Positions 42,590 through 51,579 of a DNA stretch of 64,000 nucleotides are shown here, one piece after another (position 1 is the stretch's first letter; each line of letters begins with the position of its first letter). A program made the translations under genes and the position numbers. The DNA comes from JAICIG01 sp035532215 (GTDB lineage Bacteria > Planctomycetota > Planctomycetia > Pirellulales > JAICIG01). Where the stretch lies: contig DATKRK010000356.1 in NCBI GenBank assembly GCA_035532215.1, forward strand, positions 6,284-70,283. Direction: 5' to 3'. Below the pieces are notes generated by a model. The model ran no database searches. It saw only the letters and a list, made by a program, of their open reading frames with translations, and was not told where the DNA came from.

Positions 42590-42787
42590 AGCAACACCCT
42601 TTCGCAAAAGATCCCCAGAGAGAGAAACGACGCTGGTGCTCCTGCCGCCTGCTGCAAGCGCTAATTTCGCATTTGTCGCCCGCGAGCCTGCGGCGCGCTT
42701 CCGTATCCGCCGAGAGGCGACTAATCCTCCTTCGCTGATGAGCTTGCCAAAGCAGATCGCGCATGAGCCGCATCCCCAGGAAGCAAG

Positions 42788-42961
42788 TCACGTGCCGGTC
42801 TTGGCTTCGTGGCTGAAAGCCTCTCGAGATTCGATGCCGGCGTCGATCGCTGCGCTGCGTTCGGCATCCGGCTCGCAGGAAGCTTCTTGAGAAATGCGGT
42901 CGCTCATGGCACGAAACATGTTCAAGCGAGCCATGGCATCGGGAGGGATCGACAAAGACAT
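42788..42961 (-). CDS. Small hypothetical protein
   Basis: 57 residues from ATG 42961, preceded by AAAGG at a 5-nt distance. MSLSIPPDAMARLNMFRAMS then DRISQEASCEPDAERSAAID, acidic and helical. Not recognised. It lies in the cluster of small stress-type genes. Confidence 0.45.
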   Translation of the reverse strand: MSLSIPPDAMARLNMFRAMSDRISQEASCEPDAERSAAIDAGIESREAFSHEAKTGT

Positions 42962-43037
42962 ACGAACCTTTCTTAGCAAGCGGTCTGAACGGAAGGGCGG
43001 TCTCAACGGAAGCGACGTTTTCGCGGCAAAGCGGCGA

Positions 43038-43400
43038 TCAATGTTCTTGGCAGCAAGGCGGCTCGACGACGGTAGCCGCGGCCTGCTCCGCTGGCGAACC
43101 GCAAAGTCCGAGAAACATGTCGAAGATCGAACCGGCCAGTGCGGATGCCTGGTCGTCGGTCATGTCGCGGATTTTTTTTGCGGCCCGTTCCCCCGAGCCG
43201 TAGGGCACGTCCGCATCGCTGATCGCGTTGCGAAACTCGTAATAGTCCGGGAGCAGATCCGCCGGCAAATCGTCTCTGGGGTTAACGCGGCTCAACTGGG
43301 CCGCATAAGCCGTCAACAGGCGTTCTTTGACTTCCGCCTTCTCGTCCGCCAGAATTCGCACCGCGCGCGTGAACCGCGCTCGTCCTTCGCTCAAGGCCAT
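43038..43400 (-). CDS. Hypothetical helical protein ending in Cys-Cys
   Basis: 120 residues, MALSEGRARFTRAVRILADE then KAEVKERLLTAYAAQL, highly helical without signal peptide or membrane segment, ending EPPCCQEH. It looks like a small regulatory or stress protein, but no family is recognised. Same strand and neighbourhood as the 17M-like and DUF2934 genes. Confidence 0.65.
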   Translation of the reverse strand: MALSEGRARFTRAVRILADEKAEVKERLLTAYAAQLSRVNPRDDLPADLLPDYYEFRNAISDADVPYGSGERAAKKIRDMTDDQASALAGSIFDMFLGLCGSPAEQAAATVVEPPCCQEH

Positions 43401-43492
43401 GTTCGTTTCTCCGTATTCAAGCTGCCGTCGGTTAGTGGTTGCGACCGTAGCGACCGGAATGCGATTCGAGCCCGCGTCGAGCCGGCCGATGT

Positions 43493-44014
43493 TTAGCTCA
43501 CGGCGACCTCGGGCGCCTCGGAACTCGTCCGCGCATGCACGCGCACTTCGGCGGCATCGGTCTCTTGAAGAATCCGTTTGGCGTCCACCAATTCAAGCGG
43601 GCTGCCGTTGGCGACGACCAATACGCTGCCGTTTTTGATGCAATGTTCGTAGTGTTCGATATCCCGGCGATGGACGCCCCAGCCGGCCAATCCGCCGAGG
43701 TAGGCGCCCACGGTCGCCGCGGTCAGGGCTACCGCGACCGGGCCGAACATGAAAATGGCGCCGACGCCGGAAACCGCGACGGCGCCGAGCCCTGCCAGCA
43801 CTCCGACGACGCCGCCAAGACCGGCGCCGATGGCCGCATCGCGAACTGAATCGTCTCCCATTTCAAGCTCTCGCGTCAGCTCGGGTTTTTCGGTCAGGCC
43901 CGACGAAACAAGCGAGATTTGCTGCTGGGGAAAGTCGCCGCGCCGTAAAATCCAAACGGCCTGTTCCGCCTTGTGGAGCGACTCGTACACGCCGACCACG
44001 CATTCTTCGTTCAT
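43493..44014 (-). CDS. General-stress-17M-like protein with glycine-zipper hydrophobic segment
   Basis: 173 residues. The N-terminal VVGVYESLHKAEQAVWILRR matches the flavodoxin-like start of general stress protein 17M/DUF1269-type proteins. A central hydrophobic Gly-rich segment (about residues 60-112, GAGLGGVVGVLAGLGAV) resembles a membrane glycine zipper. The C-terminal VLVVANGSPLELVDAKRILQ repeats the regulatory-domain pattern. It is probably a stress-induced membrane-associated protein and is first in the run of small minus-strand genes. Confidence 0.75.
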   Translation of the reverse strand: MNEECVVGVYESLHKAEQAVWILRRGDFPQQQISLVSSGLTEKPELTRELEMGDDSVRDAAIGAGLGGVVGVLAGLGAVAVSGVGAIFMFGPVAVALTAATVGAYLGGLAGWGVHRRDIEHYEHCIKNGSVLVVANGSPLELVDAKRILQETDAAEVRVHARTSSEAPEVAVS

Positions 44015-44377
44015 GACTTTCGCTCCTTGACTACCGCTGCCTGACTACGTTTAGCGGCGGCGCCCGCGCCCGAAGAGAACATTTGCACCCTCGGTCGAAG
44101 CGCCAGGCCAAAACCGCAGGTACAACTTGCCGATGAGCAAGTAGCGTGCCGGATAGCAAACGCGGAAGAACGACGGGGCAGAGCATTGAAAGGACATCGC
44201 GACAGCGCGCTCTCGAGCGCGCATCGGTGTGCGATGCACACTGCCAGGCTCGCCGTTCGTTGTATCGGGCGCAATGACAAGCGGATTGGCAATTTTTCCC
44301 GAGCGAACGATAATCGTGCTCTGGGGGAGCCCGCATCTCGGGCAGTTCCAAGGCATTGCAATTAGGGAGGTTCTGTT
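44015..44377. other. Divergent intergenic region, no gene seen
   Basis: About 360 nt between the divergent stress-protein and Gfo/Idh genes, so it should contain both promoters. AGGGAGG at 44364-44370 is the ribosome binding site of the latter. A palindrome GCGCTCTCGAGCGCGC lies near 44208-44223. No ORF is convincing. Confidence 0.45.
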
Positions 44378-45685
44378 GTGAGCGGTAAGCAATCCAACAC
44401 TCGGCGGGAGTTCTTGCGACGCGCGGCGGCGATGTCGTCGGCAGCCGCGTTGCCGTGGATCGTGTCTTCAAGCGCGCTGGGCGGCGCGGGCCGAGCGGCG
44501 GCGAGCGAAAGGATCACGCTCGGCGTCATCGGAATCGGTCCGCGATGCACTTACGACCTGACGTCCATGCTCTCGCTTCCCGACGTGCAATGCGTGGCGA
44601 TCGCCGACGTCCAGGCCAGCCGCCGCGACGCGGGCAAGGCGCTTGTCGACAAGCACTATGGCAACTCCGATTGCCGGCTCTATCGAGATTTTCGGGAACT
44701 CCTCGATCGCAAGGACATCGACGCCGTGTTGATTGCGACCGGCGATCGCTGGCACGCGACGGCGTCGATGCTGGCGGCGCAGGCCGGCAAGGATGTTTAC
44801 AGCGAGAAACCGTGCGGCCTGACCATCGAACTCTGCCAGCAATTGGCCGACACGATGAAAGCCGCCGGACGGATTTTTCAAGCGGGAACGCAGCGGCGGA
44901 GCGTGCCGAACTTCCAGCAGGCGGTGCGTCTGGCACGGGAAGGAAAGCTAGGCAAGCTGCAAACGCTTTACGCCTCGGTCTACATCCCAACGCTGGACAA
45001 TAGCTGGCTGGCCGGCGAGCCCACGCCGCCCCGCGACGTCGTCGACTGGAACCTGTGGCTGGGTCCGGCGCCCTGGCGTCCTTACAACAGCAAGTACGTG
45101 GCCGGCAAATGGCGAGGGTATTACGACTTCGATTCCGGCGCCCGATTGCTCGACTGGGGCGCCCATACGGTCGATTTGTGTCAGTGGGCCAACCAGGCCG
45201 ACCACACCACGCCCATCGTTTTCGAGCCGTCGGAAAAAAACATCACCTGCACCTACGAGAACGGCGTGAAGCTGGTGCTCGACTTTCTGCCCATGCCGTT
45301 TGGCGATCGCGGTCCCCACTGGATTACCAGGCTCGGCACTTGCCCGGTGCGGTTTGTCGGCGCCGAAGGCTGGCTGGAGACAGGCGACAGCGGCGAAACC
45401 GAGGTTTCCTCCGAGGCGCTCCGCGGCGAGTTGCAAGCCTCGGCCGGCAGGGTCAAGGGGTTGGACGTCTCGGCCCACGCCAGAAACTTCTTCGATTGCA
45501 TCAAATCGCGGCAACCCACCGTGGCGAATCCCGACGTGATGCGGAACTCGCATGTTGCTTGCCACGCTGCGGCGCTAGCCTGGATCCTCCATCGCAAGCT
45601 GTCGTTCGATCCGGTGAAACAGGAGTTCATCGATGATGACGAAGCCAACCGGCTGCGTTCTCGCGCAGCCCGGGCGTGGAGTTGA
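44378..45685 (+). CDS. Tat-exported Gfo/Idh/MocA oxidoreductase
   Basis: 435 residues from GTG 44378, with AGGGAGG 7 nt upstream. Twin-arginine signal NTRREFLRRAAAMSSAAALP. Mature enzyme: Rossmann motif LGVIGIGPR, the conserved SEKPCGLT lysine region (about residue 145), and a C-terminal dehydrogenase domain with WNLWLGPAPWRPYN and DFDSGARLLDWGAHTVDLCQ, typical of the large planctomycete subgroup. It likely oxidises or epimerises a sugar in the periplasm with tightly bound NAD(P). Its terminator is probably the hairpin at 45693-45747. Confidence 0.93.
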   Translation: MSGKQSNTRREFLRRAAAMSSAAALPWIVSSSALGGAGRAAASERITLGVIGIGPRCTYDLTSMLSLPDVQCVAIADVQASRRDAGKALVDKHYGNSDCRLYRDFRELLDRKDIDAVLIATGDRWHATASMLAAQAGKDVYSEKPCGLTIELCQQLADTMKAAGRIFQAGTQRRSVPNFQQAVRLAREGKLGKLQTLYASVYIPTLDNSWLAGEPTPPRDVVDWNLWLGPAPWRPYNSKYVAGKWRGYYDFDSGARLLDWGAHTVDLCQWANQADHTTPIVFEPSEKNITCTYENGVKLVLDFLPMPFGDRGPHWITRLGTCPVRFVGAEGWLETGDSGETEVSSEALRGELQASAGRVKGLDVSAHARNFFDCIKSRQPTVANPDVMRNSHVACHAAALAWILHRKLSFDPVKQEFIDDDEANRLRSRAARAWS

Positions 45686-45692
45686 GTTCGCG

Positions 45693-45747
45693 GTGGGGCG
45701 GCCTTCCTCACCCGTCCGGCGATTGACGGCCTGGAAGGCCGCCCCAC
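45693..45747. repeat. Perfect 15-bp hairpin between convergent genes
   Basis: GTGGGGCGGCCTTCC (45693-45707) and its exact complement GGAAGGCCGCCCCAC (45733-45747) flank a 25-nt loop. It sits in the 100-nt gap between the convergent Gfo/Idh and DUF1592 genes and could work as a bidirectional terminator. No second copy was found in the window. Confidence 0.8.
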
Positions 45748-45787
45748 GATGAGCCCGCAAGCGATGGTCAGCCGGGCTCGGTATGAC

Positions 45788-48709
45788 CTATTGTTCTTCG
45801 CTGGCTTCGCCGCTGCCGCGCTGGTTCGAAAACTGCCGACTGGCGACGATCGACTCGACGAGGTCGCCAAAACGGTAGCCGTCGGCCGCCAACCGGGTGC
45901 GCATCTCGTCGAGCAAGGGCTCGTCGGAAAGCAACAGCCCGCGGCCGAGCGCGTAGGCCAACAGCTTGCGGCAGAGATTGTCGACGAAGTCTTCCTGCCG
46001 CCGCTCGCGCAGGTAGCGGCGCAGGCCCGCGAGGCCGTCGCCCTGGCTGCCGTCGGGAAAGACGGCGTGCGTCTCGACCGCCCGGCCGCCGAGATCGCGC
46101 TGGCGGCGCTCGCCGATCGGTCCGTAGCCCTCGAAGGCCAGGCCGATCGAGTCGAAGCGGTCGTGGCAGCCGGCGCAGGCATTGTGCTCGCGGTGTTTGG
46201 CCAAGACTTGCGGCAGCGTCAACTCGCCGAGCTGCGCTTCGTCTTTCGGCAGTTCCGGCACTTCCGGCGGCGGCGGGGGAATGTGTTCGCCCAACAAGCG
46301 CCGCACGACCCAATAGCCGCGCTTCACGGGGCTGGTGCGCAAGCCCGGCGAATTCTTGGTCAAAAACGCGGCCATCGGCAGCAGCCCGCCGCGGCCGTAG
46401 CGCGAGGCGTCGTCGACCTGCAACCACTCGTTCGGCCCGTCGGCCGGCGCCGGCATGCCGTAGTGCCGCGCCAACGCCGGATTGACGAACGTGCGATCGG
46501 CGTAAAGAAAATCGAGCACCGAGCGGTTCTGTCGGGCGACGTCGATGAAAAACTTGAGCGGCTCTTCGAACATCGCCTGCCGCAACTCGCTGGTGAAGCT
46601 GGCGAACCGCTCGCGATCGACGCTGTTGTGTTCCTCGAAACGGCGAAACTCCAGCCAGTTGCCGGCGAACTCCGCCGCCAGTCCGCGGATGCGATCGTCG
46701 GCGAGCATCCGCCTGGTTTGCGCCAGCAGCACTTCCGGTTGTTGCAAATCGCCGGCGGCCGCATGGGCCAGCAGTTCATCATCGGGCATGCTCGACCAGA
46801 GAAAATAGCTCAGCCGGCTGGCCAGGGCGTAAGGCGGCAGCGGCTGCATCTCTGGGCCCTCGGCGGCCAAGTCGAAGCGATAACAAAAATACGGCGAGAC
46901 CAGCACGCTGGCCAGCGCGTCGCGGATCGCGTCTTCGTGCGAAAGCTCGTCTTGTTCCCGCAGCAAGCGATAGAAGGCCAGCAGTTCCTCTCGCTCGTCG
47001 GCGGCTAGCGGCCGGCGATAGGCCCGCTCGGCGAACCGCAGCAGGGCTTCGAGGTGGCTCGGCTCGGCCGCCCGCCGTGCTTCGTCGACCCAGCGGATGA
47101 GGGCCGAGATATCGGTGAAATAGGTTTCGATGGCTTCGATCGCTTCGGGGCTGGCTTCAAGCTTCTTGGCCTTCGCCAGATAAGCCGCGGCAAGCTGCGA
47201 GATCTTAGCCGGCGAGGTCGCGTCCTTGTCTTCCGAGCGGGCGAAGTCGAACGCGCTTTCGCCCATGAATCGCGGCGGCTCGGCCCGCTCGAAAAAGATG
47301 AAATCCTTGTACTGCCGCGCAGGAACCGAGGTGATGAAATTCAACTCTTGCCACAGTTCATCCAATTCGCGCCGCTCGGCTTCGTCCAATACGAGATCGT
47401 AGAGCGGCTGGTCGTCGCGGAAGTAGCCTTGCATCAAGTGAAAGCCCGCCGTCAGCAGCCGGCCTTGACCCGCCGCTTTCGGATCGAAATAAGGGCCGCG
47501 ATCGGAGACGACAAAGGCATCGGGGAAGATGCGGCAGAATTGCGACCAGGCTGCTCGCAACGCCTCGTCGTCGGCGTCGCCTGAATACTCGCGATGCAGC
47601 GCCGCCAGCCGCCGGTTTCGCCACAGCACGAGCGGCTGGCTGCCGGACGAGATGCCCGGCGCCAGAAGTTTTTCGATCTTCGGCGCGCACTTTTTGCGCT
47701 CGCTGACGACGAAATCGCGCATCGCTTCCGCGCGGCGGCGAAGTGCGTCGCGTTCATTAGCGAGCGCGGGCAACTCGCGCCACATCGCCCGCAGCGCCAC
47801 GACCGGCCCAGTCGCTGGTTCGTCGCCATCATTCAACGTCGCCCAAAGAGACTTCAAGTACTTGGGACTCAATTTGCTCTCTCGCCCCAGTCGATCGAGC
47901 GACACGTCCAAATTCGCCGTTTCATCGCCTTGCCGGCTGCGCCGCAGGGCCAAGGCATGAAAATAATCGGCGTAATCGACGCGGCGCCGAGCGTAAAAAT
48001 CGATGATCCGCTGCACGCAGTACTTGTCGCGATCGGTCTCGGTAACGACCGCGTGCGGGGCAAACACGAAGCCGTGCGGCTTGAGCGCCAGATGATCGGC
48101 GACCAGCCGCGCGGCGGCCAAATACTTTTTCGCCAGCGCCGGCGACATGGTCAGCGATTCGCCCGAATTGTCGAAGCCCGCCTCGTTGGCCGGATCGACG
48201 GGAAACTCTCGCGTCGGCCGAATATCGACGCCGGTCAGATCGCGGATCGTATAGTCGAACTCGGCGTTGCTCAGCCGCCGCGCCAACACCGGCCCAGGGT
48301 CGCCGGCGTGGCGCCGCGCTTCTGCGTCGCGCATCGCCTCGATCCAGGCGACGACGGCCTGGCGCTCGTCGGCCGCCGGCTGCCGCTCGGCGTCTTCGGG
48401 CGGCATTTCATGGGCGGCAAGTCGATCGAGCGCCAACTCCCACGTGCGATGCTGTTGGGCGACCGCCGCCAACGACGCGTAGCCGCTCAAATCGAGCTTG
48501 GCCTCTCGTTTCGCCTCGCCATGACAAGCGAGGCAATATCTTTGCAAGAAGGGCCGCACGGTCTGCGTGAAGCGGGCGTCCAGCATTGGCTCGGGCGGTT
48601 CGGCGGCATCTGATTGTGCTAGAGCAAAGGCGACCCAGACCGTTCCAGCAGCCAGTGCCGATCGTTTCATGAACAAGTTCATCCGGAGCCTGAGTCGTCC
48701 TACTTGCAT
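45788..48709 (-). CDS. Planctomycete cytochrome (DUF1587/1592/1595/1588/1585)
   Basis: Large exported c-type cytochrome-like protein, 973 residues. The signal peptide probably starts at an internal Met (MNLFMKRSALAAGTVW; ATG 48682 or 48670), so the true start may be slightly downstream. An N-terminal haem site RYCLACHGEAKREAKLDLSG (about residue 55) is followed by the DUF1587 region (LSNAEFDYTIRDLTGVDI), then DUF1595/1592 (ERAYRRPLAADEREELLAFY; RLSYFLWSSMPDDELL). A DUF1588 haem site CAGCHDRFDSIGLAFEGYGP and C-terminal DUF1585 follow. This family usually travels with DUF1501 or DUF1552 proteins, as here (divergent DUF1501). Role inferred: periplasmic electron transfer or polysaccharide breakdown. 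Confidence 0.94.
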   Translation of the reverse strand: MQVGRLRLRMNLFMKRSALAAGTVWVAFALAQSDAAEPPEPMLDARFTQTVRPFLQRYCLACHGEAKREAKLDLSGYASLAAVAQQHRTWELALDRLAAHEMPPEDAERQPAADERQAVVAWIEAMRDAEARRHAGDPGPVLARRLSNAEFDYTIRDLTGVDIRPTREFPVDPANEAGFDNSGESLTMSPALAKKYLAAARLVADHLALKPHGFVFAPHAVVTETDRDKYCVQRIIDFYARRRVDYADYFHALALRRSRQGDETANLDVSLDRLGRESKLSPKYLKSLWATLNDGDEPATGPVVALRAMWRELPALANERDALRRRAEAMRDFVVSERKKCAPKIEKLLAPGISSGSQPLVLWRNRRLAALHREYSGDADDEALRAAWSQFCRIFPDAFVVSDRGPYFDPKAAGQGRLLTAGFHLMQGYFRDDQPLYDLVLDEAERRELDELWQELNFITSVPARQYKDFIFFERAEPPRFMGESAFDFARSEDKDATSPAKISQLAAAYLAKAKKLEASPEAIEAIETYFTDISALIRWVDEARRAAEPSHLEALLRFAERAYRRPLAADEREELLAFYRLLREQDELSHEDAIRDALASVLVSPYFCYRFDLAAEGPEMQPLPPYALASRLSYFLWSSMPDDELLAHAAAGDLQQPEVLLAQTRRMLADDRIRGLAAEFAGNWLEFRRFEEHNSVDRERFASFTSELRQAMFEEPLKFFIDVARQNRSVLDFLYADRTFVNPALARHYGMPAPADGPNEWLQVDDASRYGRGGLLPMAAFLTKNSPGLRTSPVKRGYWVVRRLLGEHIPPPPPEVPELPKDEAQLGELTLPQVLAKHREHNACAGCHDRFDSIGLAFEGYGPIGERRQRDLGGRAVETHAVFPDGSQGDGLAGLRRYLRERRQEDFVDNLCRKLLAYALGRGLLLSDEPLLDEMRTRLAADGYRFGDLVESIVASRQFSNQRGSGEASEEQ

Positions 48710-48722
48710 GGATAGAGCGTGC

Positions 48723-48731
48723 TGCTATAAT
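48723..48731 (+). promoter_or_regulatory. Extended -10 promoter
   Basis: TGCTATAAT, a perfect extended -10 element, with a weak -35 candidate TTGCAT at 48704-48709 (16-nt spacer). It points toward the terminator hairpin and the DUF1501 gene. It overlaps the 5' end of the divergent DUF1592 gene. Confidence 0.6.
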
Positions 48732-48737
48732 GGGGTC

Positions 48738-48796
48738 GTTGCCTTCGGGCGACATCCCCCGCGTCAGGTACCTGCCCCGCCTGACGCGGGTTTTTT
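48738..48796 (+). ncRNA. Candidate small RNA or attenuated leader of about 60 nt
   Basis: The predicted transcript begins about 7 nt after the extended -10 box. It contains GCC-TTCG-GGC (a UUCG-capped mini hairpin, 48741-48750) and ends in a strong intrinsic terminator. No ORF of useful length is present. It could be a free small RNA, or the terminated leader of the DUF1501 gene that starts 170 nt further on. Confidence 0.45.
48758..48796 (+). terminator. Strong intrinsic terminator
   Basis: Perfect 11-bp stem CCCGCGTCAGG / CCTGACGCGGG with an 11-nt loop, followed directly by six T (48791-48796). It is the clearest Rho-independent terminator in the window, and it lies upstream of a gene rather than after one. 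Confidence 0.85.
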
Positions 48797-48967
48797 CATG
48801 CGCGAGCCGAATTCTCCGGGCGGCAACACACGGTTAGCACACGCCCCTCGGCTCGACCAGCATGGACCCATCCACCGATACGGATATAATAACAGGCGTT
48901 TATGAATATTGCCTGCCGATAATCCCGCCCGACCGGCGACCGCCCAATATCCCACGGAGAACGCACC

Positions 48968-50332
48968 ATGTTGACGATTCTTGGCCAGCGAAACGCACGG
49001 CGTTCGTTCTGCGATGGCGTCAGCCGCCGCAGCTTTTTGAAGATCGGCGGCACGGCGCTCGGCGGGCTGTCGCTGCCGCAATTGCTGGCGGCCGAAGCGA
49101 AGGCGGGCGGCGGCAGGCACAAATCGGTCATCAATGTCTTCCTGCCCGGCGGCCCGCCACACCAGGATATGTGGGATATCAAGACCGAGGCCCCGGCCGA
49201 GATTCGCGGCGAGTTCGAGGCCATCAAGACCAACGTGCCGGGCATCGAAATCTGCGAGCTATTTCCGCGGATCGCCGCGATGATGGACAAGTTCGTGCCG
49301 GTCCGCACCGTGGTCGGTTCGTTCGGCGGGCACGACGGCTACCAGTGCATGACCGGCCGCACGCCGAACAACCCGCCGCAAGGCGACTGGCCGGCGATGG
49401 GCGGCTGGGTCTCGAAGGTGCAAGGCGCCGTACATCCGGGCGTGCCGGCCCACTTGTCGCTGATGTACAAGACGGGCGCCAGCGGCTGGGGCAACCCGCG
49501 CGACGGCGGCTTTTTGGGCGCCGCGCACGCTCCGTTCCGCCTCGTCGGCGACAAGGCGGGCAGCGTGGCCGATAACATGACGCTCCGCGATCTCACGCTC
49601 GAACGCCTCGCCGATCGCCAGAGCCTGCTCAAATCGTTTGACAACTTCCGCCGCGAGGCCGACAGCTCGCGAATGATGACCGGCATGGACGTCTACTTGC
49701 AACAGGCCGTCGGCATTCTCACATCGTCGGCCCTGCGCGACGCGCTCGACCTGTCGAAGGAAGACCCGCAAATCCTGGCCCGCTACGGCCAGAACGATCC
49801 GACGTTCCAGCGCGACGGCGCCCCGCGGATGGTGCAGAACTTCTGCGTCGCTCGGCGGCTGGTCGAAGCCGGGGCTCGCGTCGTCTCGATGAATTACAGC
49901 CGCTGGGACTGGCACGGGCCCGACGGCAAGAACTTCGTGCAGGCGCGCGAAGACATGCCGCTGTTGGATCAGGGGTTGTCGGCCCTGGTGACGGATCTGC
50001 ACGAACGCGGGCTCGAGCGCGATGTCTCGGTCGTGGTCTGGGGCGAGTTCGGCCGCACGCCGCGGATCAACAACACGGCCGGCCGCGACCACTGGCCGCA
50101 GAACTCGTGCGCCATGCTGGCCGGCGGCGGGATGCGCACCGGCCAGGTGCTCGGCGTCACCGACCGCCTCGGCGGCGAAGCGAAGGTGCGGCCCGTCAGC
50201 TTCCAAGAGATCTTCGCCACGCTCTACCACAATCTCGGCATCGACGTGAACACCGTCACCGCGCTGGACCTGCACGGCCGGCCGCAATATCTGGTCGACA
50301 ACGGCGTGCAGCCGATCCGCGAGTTGATTTGA
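48968..50332 (+). CDS. DUF1501 family Tat-exported protein
   Basis: 454 residues. Twin-arginine signal GVSRRSFLKIGGTALGGLSL. DUF1501 (sulfatase/phosphatase-fold) motifs are INVFLPGGPPHQDMWDIK, the SFGGHDGYQCMTGR region, VVVWGEFGRTPRINNTAGRD (the best-conserved block) and HWPQNSCAMLAGGG. These proteins usually pair with planctomycete cytochromes such as the divergent DUF1592 gene, and probably act together in the periplasm. Substrate unknown. GGAGAACGCACC precedes ATG 48968. Confidence 0.94.
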   Translation: MLTILGQRNARRSFCDGVSRRSFLKIGGTALGGLSLPQLLAAEAKAGGGRHKSVINVFLPGGPPHQDMWDIKTEAPAEIRGEFEAIKTNVPGIEICELFPRIAAMMDKFVPVRTVVGSFGGHDGYQCMTGRTPNNPPQGDWPAMGGWVSKVQGAVHPGVPAHLSLMYKTGASGWGNPRDGGFLGAAHAPFRLVGDKAGSVADNMTLRDLTLERLADRQSLLKSFDNFRREADSSRMMTGMDVYLQQAVGILTSSALRDALDLSKEDPQILARYGQNDPTFQRDGAPRMVQNFCVARRLVEAGARVVSMNYSRWDWHGPDGKNFVQAREDMPLLDQGLSALVTDLHERGLERDVSVVVWGEFGRTPRINNTAGRDHWPQNSCAMLAGGGMRTGQVLGVTDRLGGEAKVRPVSFQEIFATLYHNLGIDVNTVTALDLHGRPQYLVDNGVQPIRELI

Positions 50333-50481
50333 GGCAGGATGCGCGTTCAGCAACTCTCGGCGTCAGACTAGCCCAAAGACGACGGACTGCTTGTCGCTTT
50401 TCTTGCTTGGAACGTTTCGGCGATGATACGCTGAGACGGGGGGCGATTCGTTCGCAGGGCCGCCTTGTGGCATCCGATCGC

Positions 50482-50913
50482 ATGCCAACTCGTCGCCGTT
50501 GGTTTCAATTCAGCCTCGCTACGCTGCTGGCGGGTACGGCGGTCGCCGCATGCGCCACGTTCGCCGTGCAATGGTTCGCCTTATGGCGCCGCGCTGAAGC
50601 GGCCGAGCATGCTTTTGTAGCGGCGGAATCAAATTGGGAGGCCGGAACCGGCCGTTTTGAGGAGGTCCGTGAGGCGTCAAGCAGATGGCTCGATGCCGAG
50701 TCGGCCGTGCCGTTTTCGGATCAGCGCGCGGCGCAAATCGCCTATTTAAACCGCACCGCCCGACTGGAAAGACGAGCCACCGGCAGGGCCGTGTACGCCC
50801 TGTTCGGCTCAGAGGAAGCGTTGCATGAGCATGAGCAATGGGCGTTGCAATTGCGCGCCGATCGCAAGGAATTGGAGTCTCGTTTGGGCGTCAAGGCGGT
50901 CGACGAAGAGTGA
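50482..50913 (+). CDS. Membrane-anchored coiled-coil protein
   Basis: 143 residues from ATG 50482. MPTRRRWFQFSLATLLAGTA is the basic/aromatic anchor seen in many planctomycete membrane proteins; a single helix spans about residues 12-34. The rest is charged, Ala/Glu/Arg-rich and likely coiled-coil (RRAEAAEHAFVAAESNWEAG; WALQLRADRKELESRL). Function unknown. It may be cotranscribed with the DUF1501 gene, 149 nt upstream. Confidence 0.65.
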   Translation: MPTRRRWFQFSLATLLAGTAVAACATFAVQWFALWRRAEAAEHAFVAAESNWEAGTGRFEEVREASSRWLDAESAVPFSDQRAAQIAYLNRTARLERRATGRAVYALFGSEEALHEHEQWALQLRADRKELESRLGVKAVDEE

Positions 50914-51215
50914 GCATCGCGGACCGCTTTTGCTATTGACGTCGCCTCTGGGGAAAAAGGGCTCTTCCGCGGAATCTGTGGGGCAATTTGGCGCTGATTT
51001 GCGGGGCTCCGGTTGCGTTTTCCGAGGCATGGCCGGGCAAATAAATGAGGTGCTCGCAAAGTGCAACAGGCGACGAGGATTCTATCGCCAATGGTCGCAA
51101 CTCGCCTGCCGCTCGTCATAAGTCGCGGAATCACCAAGTATTGGGCAGGCGGTGCTAGCGCGAAATAGACCGGTGTGCTTGGCAGGGCGGCGATGATCGG
51201 CGATAGACGAAGCTC
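50914..51215. other. Intergenic stretch before a repeat island
   Basis: About 300 nt with only short ORFs of unlikely composition. No feature recognised. Confidence 0.4.
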
Positions 51216-51579
51216 GTTTGCCACCAGCTTTAGAGATCGTCCTGCTTTTTACGCGGCGTTTTCCGCAGTGAATTCCGACCCCGAAGGGGTCAGATTCGAT
51301 AGCCCAGGGCGCAGCCCTGGGAATCCGAACGACGCAACATTGTTCACCCCGACGGGGTGAAACCGGCCGCCGCATCGACCAGTGATTGTAAATTGAGCAG
51401 AGGGCCTTGGGATGAGAACCAACGAGTTACGCCCTTTCAGGGCGGACGCGCCGTTGGTTGGACGAGTCCCCCAGGGCTGCGCCCTGGGCTATCGAATGAC
51501 GCACCTTCGGTGCTACGGCGGCCTTCGGCCTTATCCATCTTTCCAGAAAGCAGGACGATCTCTTTAGCTGGTGGCAGAC
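51216..51579. repeat. 364-nt element with 35-nt inverted ends enclosing a hairpin array (F2)
   Basis: The ends at 51216-51250 and 51545-51579 are inverted copies matching at 31 of 35 positions and share CCAGCTTTAGAGATCGTCCT with the element at 14878-15170 (one or two differences). The interior holds at least six small hairpins: CCCCGAAGGGG, AGCCCAGGGCGCAGCCCTGGG (51301-51320), CACCCCGACGGGGTG, GCCCTTTCAGGGC, CCCAGGGCTGCGCCCTGGG (51471-51489) and GCACCTTCGGTGC. No ORF. It looks like a MITE-type or structured-RNA element. Confidence 0.75.

Noticed and set aside
45749..47008. 419-codon plus-strand ORF opposite the DUF1592 gene
   Set aside because: Shadow frame; the minus strand encodes a well-recognised cytochrome with two CxxCH sites.
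50107..50913. 268-codon ORF as a single long gene
   Set aside because: Its first 125 codons overlap the DUF1501 gene out of frame and are Arg-rich; the believable protein starts at ATG 50482.
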